A DNA stretch of 26,117 nucleotides from Achromobacter sp. (GTDB lineage Bacteria > Pseudomonadota > Gammaproteobacteria > Burkholderiales > Burkholderiaceae_B). The stretch covers positions 1-26,117 of the forward strand of contig DMTA01000540.1 of assembly GCA_003454835.1 (NCBI GenBank), written 5' to 3'. This document shows positions 9,765 through 17,995 of this stretch, in pieces. Each line of letters begins with the position of its first letter. Position 1 is the stretch's first letter. A model generated the notes under the pieces. It saw only the letters and a list, made by a program, of their open reading frames with translations, ran no database searches and was not told the origin of the DNA. Made by a program: the position numbers and the translations under genes.

Positions 9765-9804
9765 GATTGCCGAATCTGCGATTTGATCTGCAGATTCGGC
9801 AATC
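9765..9804. terminator. 15-bp perfect hairpin between convergent genes
   Basis: GATTGCCGAATCTGC (9765-9779) and its exact complement at 9790-9804 flank a 10-base loop. It lies 10 bases after the exported-protein gene and about 90 bases after the aadA-type gene on the other strand. There is no T-run, so it is probably a bidirectional transcript end or a stability hairpin rather than a classic terminator. Confidence 0.6.
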
Positions 9805-9897
9805 TGTGTACACAGCACTTGGGACAGGCGGCTCATCGTGTTGCCTGCACCGGCTGATTACGCGCGGTGCAATGCATCTCAGGCGTCGGTTCCGCCG

Positions 9898-10695
9898 TCA
9901 ATAGGCGGCACAAAGACCCTCGATGGCCCGGCGTGCGTGAATGATGAATGCCTCGGTTTCAACCGCATGCTGTTGCGCCAAATCGTCCTGCGCTTGCCCA
10001 AGATAAATCGCCCGTGCGTGGCTGAGAACGGGTCGATACACAGGTTCGATCCGCGCCAGCAGCCATGTCGCCGCGTCCGACTTTGATGCGATCTCAGCAG
10101 TCACAGCCGTGTACCAGATGCGCGCCAGCGCCAGGATGATGTTTCGCTCATCGCCCGCCCAATCCTCCGGCTGGTTCCATTGGGCGACCGTGTCGAGCAG
10201 AGCACGCGTCAGGTCTGGACGCGGAACCGCTTCAAAAAGCTGGTCGGCGGACGGCCCCACGATCGGGATGCTGTTTCCTAGCACCTTGGTCAGCACGATG
10301 GCGAGGTCGTGGTCGAGCATGGGCGGCTCCACGATGCCCGCCAGCAAATCCTCGCGGAGCCATTCGCCAAACTGAAGCTCTCGGCGGGCCGGATGGCGCC
10401 AAGGCACGACATGCTGACGCGTCATCACGGTGACTTCGAGCGCGCGCAAACTGGGTGATTGGCCGGGCGGCGCGGAGACCGTCAGCAGTTCCATTGCCAA
10501 GGCCCGGAGCGTGGATTCATCGGGCGGCTCGGTCGCGGTGACGAGCAAGTCGATATCGCTTTCGGGTTGCAGGCCGCCGTCAACGGCGGAGCCGAATAGA
10601 TGGATGGCGGCCAAGCCGGTTCCGAGATGCCGCTTGATAACACGTCTGGCGTCATCGACTTGCGGGGCGATTGCGATAGGCGGGGCTTGGTTCAT
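9898..10695 (-). CDS. aadA: Aminoglycoside (3'')(9) nucleotidyltransferase, AadA type
   Basis: A 265-residue protein closely resembling plasmid AadA enzymes, which adenylylate streptomycin and spectinomycin with ATP. The nucleotidyltransferase motif HLFGSAVDGG...SDIDLLV gives Asp47 and Asp49, and Glu87 in LEVTVM is at the position of the known catalytic base. Trp112 (QFGEW) and Asp182 (GDERN) fall at the numbers reported as important for streptomycin recognition in the Salmonella enzyme. Alignment is from memory, but the residue numbering coincides without gaps. No integron attC site, integrase or insertion sequence is visible, and composition matches the neighbours, so it looks like a resident chromosomal gene. 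No Shine-Dalgarno precedes the ATG; a TATTAT lies 6 bases upstream. Confidence 0.9.
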   Translation of the reverse strand: MNQAPPIAIAPQVDDARRVIKRHLGTGLAAIHLFGSAVDGGLQPESDIDLLVTATEPPDESTLRALAMELLTVSAPPGQSPSLRALEVTVMTRQHVVPWRHPARRELQFGEWLREDLLAGIVEPPMLDHDLAIVLTKVLGNSIPIVGPSADQLFEAVPRPDLTRALLDTVAQWNQPEDWAGDERNIILALARIWYTAVTAEIASKSDAATWLLARIEPVYRPVLSHARAIYLGQAQDDLAQQHAVETEAFIIHARRAIEGLCAAY

Positions 10696-10701
10696 GCAAG
10701 G

Positions 10702-10707
10702 ATAATA
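10702..10707 (-). promoter_or_regulatory. Candidate -10 box for a leaderless aadA transcript
   Basis: On the minus strand TATTAT ends six bases before the start codon of the aadA-type gene (ATG at 10695-10693). Initiation 6-7 bases downstream of a -10 box would fall on the A of ATG. No good -35 box is seen 16-18 bp upstream and no ribosome site is present, so the call depends on the unusual spacing. Confidence 0.35.
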
Positions 10708-10904
10708 GCCAAGCGTCCGCGTCTTGGGCAGTCGGATGGCCTCGGCGAGCGCTCCATATCGATTCTTAGCAGGTTGATTCGCGGCGAGCGATCCTTACCT
10801 TTTGGGCTGTCCGACGGGCGCGAGGAATGATCGGCATTTCGCACGAGTATTCCGATAGCCGCAACGAGCCAGTCCGTATCCATAACTGTCTTCATCGAAG
10901 TTTC

Positions 10905-11717
10905 ATGACCAATTACCCCCAATTATTCAGTCTTCAAGGCAAGATCGCCGTCGTGCTGGGCGCGGCGTCCGGCATCGGTCAGGCGTCGGCGCACGCGCTG
11001 GGCGCGATGGGCGCCTATGTGATGTGCGCGGACCGCGACGAGGATGGCGCGCAAACCACGGCGCAGCAGATCATCGACGGCGGCGGTGCGGCCGGCTGGA
11101 TGCAGACCGATGCCGCCAGCGGCGAATCCATCGCGCAATTGGCCGCCAGCGTTCTGGACGCGCAAAACAGGATCGACATCGCGGTCGCGACCCCGGCGCT
11201 GAACATCCGAAAGCTGATTGTCGATTACACGGAAGAAGAGTTCGACCAGGTGGTGAACCTGAACCTGCGCGGCGCGTTTCATTTCATGCGTCACTTCGGC
11301 CGGCCGATGATGCAGCAGGGCGCGGGCAGCATGATTCTATGTTCGTCGATGCGCGCGGTGACGATCGAGCCGGGGCTGGGCATCTATGCGGCCACTAAGG
11401 CCGGCATCGAGCAAATGGTCAAGGCGTTTGCGGCCGAGGTCGGCAGCTACGGCGTGCGCGTCAACGCGGTGATGCCGAGCATCATCGAGACCCGACTGAC
11501 CGAGCCGCTGAAGGAACGTCCCGAGATCTACAACACCTACGCTGGCCACACCGTGCTGAACCGGTGGGGACAGCCGTCAGAGGTGGGTGCTGCGGTGGCG
11601 TTTCTGGCGTCGGATGCCGCGAGCTATATCTCGGGCAGCAGCCTGGCGGTGGATGCGGGGTGGACGGCGATCGACGGGCCGCCCACGGGTCTGACGCGGA
11701 CGCGGCCGTCTGAATAA
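10905..11717 (+). CDS. Short-chain dehydrogenase/reductase
   Basis: A 270-residue classical SDR oxidoreductase. The cofactor motif GAASGIG spans residues 19-25. An Asp after the second strand (CADRD, Asp43) favours NAD(H). The catalytic set is Asn120, Ser148, Tyr161 and Lys165 (YAATK). The C-terminus SGSSLAVDAGWTA is typical. The usual NNAG motif after strand 4 is replaced by ATPALN, an unusual variant. The substrate is not deducible. ATG 10905 is chosen because the Rossmann fold begins about 12 residues later and GAAG precedes it; earlier in-frame sequence is not SDR-like. It is divergent from the aadA-type gene and has no obvious operon partner. Confidence 0.9.
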   Translation: MTNYPQLFSLQGKIAVVLGAASGIGQASAHALGAMGAYVMCADRDEDGAQTTAQQIIDGGGAAGWMQTDAASGESIAQLAASVLDAQNRIDIAVATPALNIRKLIVDYTEEEFDQVVNLNLRGAFHFMRHFGRPMMQQGAGSMILCSSMRAVTIEPGLGIYAATKAGIEQMVKAFAAEVGSYGVRVNAVMPSIIETRLTEPLKERPEIYNTYAGHTVLNRWGQPSEVGAAVAFLASDAASYISGSSLAVDAGWTAIDGPPTGLTRTRPSE

Positions 11718-11820
11718 TCGCGGTGGAGCTTTGTGGCGCTCGGTGGCGTTACGATGGTGACCCTTTGGTTCCGTCGCACACCGGCCAGACTGGCTGGTTT
11801 GCCGTTTACCGACCATCAAC

Positions 11821-11845
11821 GCCTAGCCGTTGAGACGCGCTAGGC
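11821..11845. promoter_or_regulatory. Inverted repeat upstream of the Imm11-like gene
   Basis: GCCTAGC (11821-11827) and GCTAGGC (11839-11845) are exact reverse complements with an 11-base spacer that can pair a little further with one bulge. It lies just before the GGGAG ribosome site (11852-11856). It may be an operator or a leader hairpin. Confidence 0.4.
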
Positions 11846-11865
11846 TTGCCCGGGAGAATGTTCAC

Positions 11866-12489
11866 GTGATGACGTTCGAATCGCAGAGGGGAAAATACTT
11901 CGTTCTCAGCGCAAGCCTCTGGCGGGATGGTATTGGTCCGGGCCTTGTGATCGCCAACGAGGAAAAGCTGATTCGGCCTGGCATGTACACGATGGACCCG
12001 CCCGACGGCGATCCTTTGCAATACTGCGAACGGCCGCACATCGTCCATGTTCCTGAAGAAGGCGGAGCGCTTCGGCAGTTCGAGCAGTGGTCCGGCATCT
12101 GGATCGTCTCGGAGCCGTTGAAGCGGGTGTTCGAATCCGTCGATCCCCAGGCCTTTGTATTCAGCGCTTGCGACTATACGCAGGCCGACGGCTCCCCAGG
12201 GCCGCAATACTATTTTTGCAGCGTGATGCGCACGCTTGACGCGCTGGATGTGGAAGCGTCGCGGGTCAAGAAGAAGTACGACCGGAATTTCTTTACCGGC
12301 GAAGACGAGCTGTATTACAGCGTTCTGGGCGGCGCCAATCTCGTGTTTCGAGAGGAGCGCATCGGCAGTGCGCACATATTTCATCAGAGGCAGATGTCGA
12401 TCGACCCGGTTTGCGATCGGGTGATGTACGACGCGCTATGCGTTGCCGACCTGGATGGGGTGAGGCTTCGGGATGCGGCGGATTTGTGA
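11866..12489 (+). CDS. Imm11/DUF1629-type protein
   Basis: A 207-residue soluble protein. The arrangement GIGPGLVIANEEKLI, a mid-protein WSGIWIVSEPLKRVFESVDPQAFVF, and an acidic/aromatic second half ending in FREERIGSAHIFHQRQ matches my memory of DUF1629, also called the Imm11 immunity family, often found beside polymorphic toxins. No toxin gene is adjacent; the next gene downstream is a patatin-like lipase 370 bases away. GTG 11866 is preferred with GGGAG 9 bases upstream, and an ATG directly follows as its second codon. It may protect against a toxin delivered by neighbours, but this is inference from family membership only. Confidence 0.65.
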   Translation: MMTFESQRGKYFVLSASLWRDGIGPGLVIANEEKLIRPGMYTMDPPDGDPLQYCERPHIVHVPEEGGALRQFEQWSGIWIVSEPLKRVFESVDPQAFVFSACDYTQADGSPGPQYYFCSVMRTLDALDVEASRVKKKYDRNFFTGEDELYYSVLGGANLVFREERIGSAHIFHQRQMSIDPVCDRVMYDALCVADLDGVRLRDAADL

Positions 12490-12859
12490 TTTCTAGATGG
12501 GTGTCGAGCGATCTTGAATCGCGGCCGCTGGTGAATGCAAGATGAACAGACATTGACTGGCCGTCCGCGGGGATGACGCGACATTTCTTCCGGAATGAGG
12601 GGACGGCGCGGATCGGTAAAGTGCGACAAGTATGGGGCTGAGGCGCCCTTGAAATCCCATCTCCAATCCATACGCCAAACTGAGTACAGCAGGCTGCCAA
12701 AACACTGCTAGCGTACGCCTTACTCCATTCGTTTTTCGGCCTGCAACTTGACTGGCGGCAGAGCCGTTGCCTGTACGCGATTTAACTATAAAGCCAGGCC
12801 GCAACGATTCAAATGAACGGCGGCATCCGTTATCCGTCAATCAAGCTTAGGGGTAGGCG
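12490..12859. other. 370-base intergenic region before the patatin-like gene
   Basis: No convincing gene is seen on either strand; short open frames here are arginine- or serine-rich shadows. The region looks less GC-rich than the flanking core genes. Possible promoter elements are TTGACT at 12748-12753 and TATAAA at 12787-12792, but their spacing is too long for them to work together. AGGGG at 12849-12853 is the ribosome site of the next gene. Confidence 0.5.
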
Positions 12860-15800
12860 ATGCCAGATCCCATCAACTATGGTTCTGAAATTCGCATCGG
12901 CGTCGTGATGTACGGCGGCGTGTCGTTGGCCATTTATATCAATGGCGTGACGAACGAGATGTTCGAACTCGTGCGTGCGACGCAGCCTAACAGCTTGGGC
13001 GACGGCGTAGGGAACGATCAGCTGCGCAGTCGCGATGTCTATGCCAGGTTGTCGCGTCTGATCAACAACAAACCGCTGCGCGAGAAGTACGCCGAACTGC
13101 TGACGTCGGGTGATAACCCGGACGAATGGAGGTCGCTCGTTGGCACGCCGGAGTTTGCCTGCGATTGCAATCATGCCGGGCAGCCCGCGCGCTTCGTGAT
13201 TGACGTAATCTCGGGCACGTCGGCCGGGGGGATCAACGGGATATTTTTAGCCAAGGCGCTGGCCAATAACGAGGAATTTGGCCTGCTGCGTAGGCTGTGG
13301 ATCGAGGAGGGCGACATCGGGCTGTTGCTCAATGACAAACGCTCGTACACGGAAGGGCTGGATGTCGCGCTTACGCCGCGAGGTCGCCAGCCGAAATCGC
13401 TGCTCAATAGCGACCGAATGTATGTCAAATTGCTGCATGCGTTGCGCCAGATGAGCGAAACACCGAAAGAGCTGGGTGCCCTTCAGTCGCTAGTTGATGA
13501 GGTTGACCTGTTTGTTACGACGACTGATATTTCTGGCACCCTCGTCAGTCTGAAGCTACTCGACAAGGTCGTGTACGAAAGACGCCATAAGCAGTGTTTT
13601 CACTTTCAATTCGGCGCTGGGGGGGACGTCAATGACTTTGGTGTTGAAAACAACGCCTTTCTCGCATTTGCGGCACGTTGCACGTCGTCATTTCCGTTCG
13701 CGTTCGAGCCCATGAAGTTGCAGTCGTTGGTGGATTTGGGTTTCGCGAAAAAGCAAGAGGACCTGGGCCGTTGGAATGGCTTCTTCACCGGTCTTTCGCG
13801 TCAGGAGGTCGACAGTTGCGAGCATACACGCCGTGCTTTCGGCGACGGGGCTTATCTGGACAACAAGCCTTTCAGCTATGTGGTGAAGCAGCTAGCCGAA
13901 CGCACGGCGGATCTTCCCATTGAACGCAAGCTCATGTATGTCGAGCCATCCCCCGAGCCGGGATTTGAATCTGAAGGGGCGGGGGTAGCAAAAGGTGCCG
14001 GCGAAGCCGCATCATCGGCGGTCTCGGATAAAAGTCGCCGAGCTCGCACTCCTAATGCGGTGGAGAATGCGGCCGCCGCGCTGCTTAGCATCCCCCAGTA
14101 CGAGACGATCCGCGAAGATCTGGAGGTAGTGCTGCACAGGAACCGTACTGTGGAGCGCATCGAACGAATCGTGCGTCTTGGGGAATCCGATCTCGAGCAA
14201 CAGAAGACACTGTTTACTGGCGACATAGGTGGCGGCAAGACGATTCCAGATTGGAAAACGCTGACCATGGAAGGCGTAATCAGCTACTACGGACGGGCAT
14301 TTATTCCTTATTTTCGACTGCGGGTGGTCACAACGACCGATGTGCTCGCTCATGCGCTTGCCGCCAAATGGGACATCGATCGCTCCTCGTCGGAGTACCA
14401 GGCGCTTCGGATGTTGGTGTGGGAGTGGCGCGAGCGCCACTACAGCGATAACGGTGGCGATGGTAAAGAGACAATTGCGGCCTTCCTTGCGGAGTATGAC
14501 CTGGATTATCGCTGGCGCCGGCTTGGCTTCCTGTTGCGCAAGATCGATCAAACGGTGCGGGTAATCAATGTATGTAGCGCTCAAGGCTCTCAAGAACTTG
14601 CGCCCGAAGATATGGTGGTATCTAAGCGTCTGAAATCAGACGCGCAATGGTCACAGTGGTTCAACGAGCCTGATCCGGTGCTCGACGCGTTGAAATGCCT
14701 GAAACGCTGTCTTGTCGGCCTGCGCCGTGATATCTCATTGCAGCGAAAAAAGCGCGTATCCGAGGTAGAACAGTCATCGTTGCCCGAGGCAAGGCGGCGC
14801 GAACTTAATACGGTCTTGGACGTCGTGCTGGGCGCGGACCCGACCGGTAAAGAGGTGCAGTCCGAAGACGGCAAGCCGATACCGCTCAAGTTGAACGCCA
14901 AAATGCTGAACGAGGCCGCTGCCGCACGCGGAACTCAGCAGGCGATGTATTGCAGAGTCCAGGCGCTGTATAAAGCTGCCGACGGCGCCCGCGGGTTGGT
15001 GGTGCTTAAGGAAGAACTGGAACGCAGCGTCGAATCACTGCAGCTGCTGGGGTCTTCGGCCGATGACGCGATAACAGATGGCGCTCGCGCGCTCTGGACC
15101 TTGCTCGGAGATCCGAGTCTCTCTGCGCCTAATGCATTCGGGACAGCTCGCGCCCCAGGGAGTGCTCCCGCAAAAATCGACGATCCGGCATCAAAAGACG
15201 TTTCGAAATTTGAATTGTCCTGCGAAGACCGAGCATCGCTCGATACCCCGGTGGGTCGCTCCGTGCGCAGATTCGTCAGCGAATACTATTTATTTTTTGA
15301 TTCGTTCGATCAGATCAGCTTTCCTCTGTACTACGACAGCGGAGCCGGCGAACCGGCCTTCGTGGATGTGGTGCGTATCAGCCCACGCGACGCTACGGCA
15401 CTTGTGGATGAGCGTAATGGAGAACGAAAGCTGGACGGCACCGCGCTCGCCAATTTCGGTGCTTTCCTTGACAAGCAGTGGCGACGCAACGACATTCTTT
15501 GGGGCCGCCTCGACGGCGCTGAACGTCTGATCCACGCCATGCTTCCGATGAGTGACGATTCGACCAAGAAAATACGGAATGAGCTCACCAAGCTTGCCCA
15601 ACAGGCAATCCTGCGAGAGACATTTGCGCCGGAGCGCTCCGCCACCCTGATTCAGGCGTTTCGGGATGATCCGGAGATGCAGGATAAGCAGCGGTACAAA
15701 GAGCTGATGGCGATACTAAATTCGGCTCTGGGTGACTCGGAGCGGAACACATGCGCAGGCGTAAGGATGATCGTGGGCTGGAGCCGAAAGCTACGTTGGA

Positions 15801-15931
15801 CAATCTGGCGCGAGGCGTGTCCGTTTTTGGCAAGGTGCTGGAAGGCGCCGCGGATCAGCACGGTATCGATAATGGCGCAAATATCGCTCGCTGGCTGGCT
15901 CGCATCGGGCTGTTTTTCCAGGGGCTGGTGA
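12860..15931 (+). CDS. Large patatin-like phospholipase, C-terminus lost by frameshift
   Basis: A patatin-related protein (TIGR03607/DUF3376 style). The glycine-rich oxyanion loop YGGVSLAIYING is at residues about 18-29, nucleophile Ser121 lies in SGTSAGG, and the second catalytic residue Asp329 in FGDGAYLDN. These form the Ser-Asp dyad of patatin lipases, which hydrolyse acyl chains from phospholipids. A long helical region follows (about 400-960) with no other recognised domain. From about residue 960 the frame becomes Trp/Arg-rich non-protein-like sequence, while the -1 frame (15751-16164) continues with family-like sequence. The last 55-65 residues here are therefore probably a frameshift artefact or mutation. 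AGGGG lies 6 bases before ATG 12860. The catalytic half is intact. Confidence 0.85.
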   Translation: MPDPINYGSEIRIGVVMYGGVSLAIYINGVTNEMFELVRATQPNSLGDGVGNDQLRSRDVYARLSRLINNKPLREKYAELLTSGDNPDEWRSLVGTPEFACDCNHAGQPARFVIDVISGTSAGGINGIFLAKALANNEEFGLLRRLWIEEGDIGLLLNDKRSYTEGLDVALTPRGRQPKSLLNSDRMYVKLLHALRQMSETPKELGALQSLVDEVDLFVTTTDISGTLVSLKLLDKVVYERRHKQCFHFQFGAGGDVNDFGVENNAFLAFAARCTSSFPFAFEPMKLQSLVDLGFAKKQEDLGRWNGFFTGLSRQEVDSCEHTRRAFGDGAYLDNKPFSYVVKQLAERTADLPIERKLMYVEPSPEPGFESEGAGVAKGAGEAASSAVSDKSRRARTPNAVENAAAALLSIPQYETIREDLEVVLHRNRTVERIERIVRLGESDLEQQKTLFTGDIGGGKTIPDWKTLTMEGVISYYGRAFIPYFRLRVVTTTDVLAHALAAKWDIDRSSSEYQALRMLVWEWRERHYSDNGGDGKETIAAFLAEYDLDYRWRRLGFLLRKIDQTVRVINVCSAQGSQELAPEDMVVSKRLKSDAQWSQWFNEPDPVLDALKCLKRCLVGLRRDISLQRKKRVSEVEQSSLPEARRRELNTVLDVVLGADPTGKEVQSEDGKPIPLKLNAKMLNEAAAARGTQQAMYCRVQALYKAADGARGLVVLKEELERSVESLQLLGSSADDAITDGARALWTLLGDPSLSAPNAFGTARAPGSAPAKIDDPASKDVSKFELSCEDRASLDTPVGRSVRRFVSEYYLFFDSFDQISFPLYYDSGAGEPAFVDVVRISPRDATALVDERNGERKLDGTALANFGAFLDKQWRRNDILWGRLDGAERLIHAMLPMSDDSTKKIRNELTKLAQQAILRETFAPERSATLIQAFRDDPEMQDKQRYKELMAILNSALGDSERNTCAGVRMIVGWSRKLRWTIWREACPFLARCWKAPRISTVSIMAQISLAGWLASGCFSRGW

Positions 15932-16164
15932 TAGTTTCCTTGCCGCAGACATGGGGTGGCAACTGGTGGCGAGCTGGATTGTGGGCGTTTTATATTGTTG
16001 CGGTTGGCCTGCTGTTGCTGGGCATCGCATCCCACAGTCGAGATGTGATTGTGCTTGCCGGGACTGTCTTGTTCATCACAATAGTGGTTCATCTGACATC
16101 CGCCATCATGCGTGACTTCATGGAGGGGCGACGACGTTGGCTGGGAGTCGTGGCAGGCTTCTAG
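15751..16164 (+). pseudogene. Frameshifted C-terminal membrane part of the patatin-like protein
   Basis: This frame, one base back relative to the main patatin frame, reads LEPKATLDNLARGVSVFGKVLEG, then two to three hydrophobic helices (ARWLARIGLFFQGLVIV, AGLWAFYIVAVGLLLLGIAS, VIVLAGTVLFITIVVHLT) and a basic RRRWLG. That pattern is what I recall for the C-terminal end of large patatin-related proteins. A TGA at 15733-15735 limits how early the switch can be. A GGAG about 8 bases before ATG 15751 could allow separate translation as a 137-residue membrane protein, so a split gene is an alternative to a pseudogene. No slippery heptamer is visible in the overlap. Confidence 0.6.
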
Positions 16165-16311
16165 AAGCTGGCCCTGCTGGCGCTAGTAGTGCTAGGGGCG
16201 CTTACGGCAGGCCAATGGGCGTTCTGTGATGGGGCGATCACGGCTGAGCTGAACCGTGAAAGGTCGGTTTTTTGCCCCGGACAGGAACTCGTGGCGCAAC
16301 GTGATCGATGA
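16165..16311 (+). pseudogene. Read-through segment after an in-frame TAG (last helix of the patatin C-terminus)
   Basis: Directly after TAG 16162-16164 the same frame stays open for 48 codons to TGA 16309-16311 and begins KLALLALVVLGALTAGQWAF, a clean transmembrane helix. It would continue the helix-rich anchor. This suggests a second inactivating change (amber) in the same gene, unless the codon is suppressed or a sequencing error. Confidence 0.5.
16252..16273 (+). terminator. Weak hairpin plus T-run after the patatin locus
   Basis: AACCG (16252-16256) pairs with CGGTT (16265-16269) across 8 bases and runs into six T (16268-16273). The stem is only five pairs, so termination may be partial. 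It lies inside the read-through segment. Confidence 0.35.
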
Positions 16312-16381
16312 CTCTTTGTCGTTGGTCTTTTGGATAACCAGCGCGCCGCACACCAAGCACTAACATTTGGCGGCCGCGCGC

Positions 16382-17995
16382 TTACCCCACCCGCCCCATA
16401 ATGCTCAGCGCCACCGCCTCGGCAATCTTGATCCCATCCACCCCCGCCGACAAAATCCCGCCCGCATAACCCGCGCCTTCGCCAGCAGGAAACAATCCCT
16501 GCGTGTTGATGCTCTCCAGCGTCTCGTTATCCCGCTTGATGCGAATCGGCGACGAAGTCCGGGTCTCGACGCCCGTGAGCACGGCATCGGGCATGTTGAA
16601 GCCCTTGATGCTTTTGTCGAAGGCGGGCAATGCCTCGCGAATCGCGGTGATGGCGAAGTCGGGGAGGGCGGTGGCCAGGTCGGTCAGGTGCACGCCCGGC
16701 GTGTACGAGGGCTGAACCGCGCCGAACTCCGTCGAGGCCTTTCCTTCCAGAAAATCCCCCACCAATTGCCCAGGCGCGCTGTAGTTGCGGCCGCCCAGCT
16801 CGAAAGCCTGCGATTCCCACTTGCGCTGGAAGTCGACACCGGCCAGCACATGCTCCGGGTAATCGACCTCGGGCGAAATCCCCACGACGATGCCCGCATT
16901 CGCATTGCGTTCGTTGCGCGAATACTGGCTCATGCCGTTGGTGACGACGCGGTTGGGTTCCGACGTGGCCGCGACGACCGTGCCGCCGGGGCACATGCAG
17001 AAGCTGTAGACGGAGCGGCCGTTGCTGGCGTGATGGACCAGCTTGTAGTCGGCGGCGCCCAGGATCGGGTGGCCGGCGTTGGGGCCGAAGCGCGCGCGGT
17101 CGATGAGGGATTGCGGGTGTTCGATCCGGAAGCCGATGGAGAAGGGCTTGGCTTCCATGAACACGCCCTGGTCGCGCAGCATCTGGAAGGTGTCGCGCGC
17201 GCTGTGGCCGATGGCGAGGACGACGTGGTCGGCTTCGATGTGTTCGCCGTTTGCCAGCGTGACGCCGGTGACCTTGCCGTTCTCGCGGTGCAGCGTTTCA
17301 ACCCGGCTGGAGAAGCGGACTTCGCCGCCCAGCTTGGTGATGGTGTCGCGCATGACTTCGACCATGCCGACCAGGCGGAACGTGCCGATGTGAGGCTTGC
17401 TGACGTAGAGGATTTCTTCGGGTGCGCCCGCCAGGACGAATTCCTTCAAGACCTTTTCGCCGTAGTGCTTGGGGTCCTTGATCTGGCTGTAGAGCTTGCC
17501 GTCCGAGAACGTGCCGGCGCCGCCTTCGCCGAACTGGACGTTGGAGTCCGGGTTCAGGACGCGTTTGCGCCACAGGCCCCAGGTGTCTTTGGTGCGTTCG
17601 CGCACGGCCTTGCCGCGTTCTAGGATGATGGGCTTGAAGCCCATTTGCGCCAGGACGAGCCCGGCAAACAGGCCACAGGGGCCGGTGCCGATGACGATGG
17701 GGCGCTTGTTGAGCGTGGCGGGCGCCTGGGCGACGAATTTGTATTCGGTGTCCGGAGACGGTTTGACGTTGCGGTCGTCGTGAAAGCGTTTGAGGATCTC
17801 GGCTTCGTTGGCCACGTCGACATCCAGCGCGTAGATGAGCAGGATGTTGTGCTTTTTGCGCGCGTCGTAGCTGCGCAGGAAGATGGTGAAGCCGTTCAGG
17901 TCGCTGGCCGGAATGCCCAGTTTCTTGAGGATTGCCGCGGGCAGTTCCTCGGGCGTGTGGTTCAACGGCAGCTTGATTTCAGACAGACGCAACAT
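16382..17995 (-). CDS. FAD-dependent dehydrogenase (COG2509 type)
   Basis: A 537-residue flavoprotein of the uncharacterised COG2509 family. Residues 1-90 are a small alpha/beta domain (MLRLSEIKLPL, DARKKHNILLIYALDV) typical of the family. The FAD-binding loop VIGTGPCGLFAG gives GxGxxG at 103-108. VVLAIGHSARDTF and LFPAGEGAGYAGGI are the usual nucleotide and flavin contact motifs, and FCMCPGG is a characteristic Cys pair. It is full length. The reaction is unknown; members are related to GidA- and thioredoxin-reductase-like oxidoreductases. ATG 17995 is chosen because homologues begin MLRLSE, although no strong ribosome site is seen. The frame stays open 74 codons upstream but is not conserved-looking. 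Confidence 0.88.
   Translation of the reverse strand: MLRLSEIKLPLNHTPEELPAAILKKLGIPASDLNGFTIFLRSYDARKKHNILLIYALDVDVANEAEILKRFHDDRNVKPSPDTEYKFVAQAPATLNKRPIVIGTGPCGLFAGLVLAQMGFKPIILERGKAVRERTKDTWGLWRKRVLNPDSNVQFGEGGAGTFSDGKLYSQIKDPKHYGEKVLKEFVLAGAPEEILYVSKPHIGTFRLVGMVEVMRDTITKLGGEVRFSSRVETLHRENGKVTGVTLANGEHIEADHVVLAIGHSARDTFQMLRDQGVFMEAKPFSIGFRIEHPQSLIDRARFGPNAGHPILGAADYKLVHHASNGRSVYSFCMCPGGTVVAATSEPNRVVTNGMSQYSRNERNANAGIVVGISPEVDYPEHVLAGVDFQRKWESQAFELGGRNYSAPGQLVGDFLEGKASTEFGAVQPSYTPGVHLTDLATALPDFAITAIREALPAFDKSIKGFNMPDAVLTGVETRTSSPIRIKRDNETLESINTQGLFPAGEGAGYAGGILSAGVDGIKIAEAVALSIMGRVG

Noticed and set aside
9898..10695. Integron gene cassette carrying aadA
   Set aside because: No attC-like inverted repeat, no integrase and no second cassette are visible on either side, and base composition matches the neighbours.
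15736..15790. Programmed -1 ribosomal frameshift in the patatin-like gene
   Set aside because: No X_XXY_YYZ slippery heptamer is present in the main frame across the overlap and no strong downstream hairpin is evident, so a mutation or separate start is more likely.
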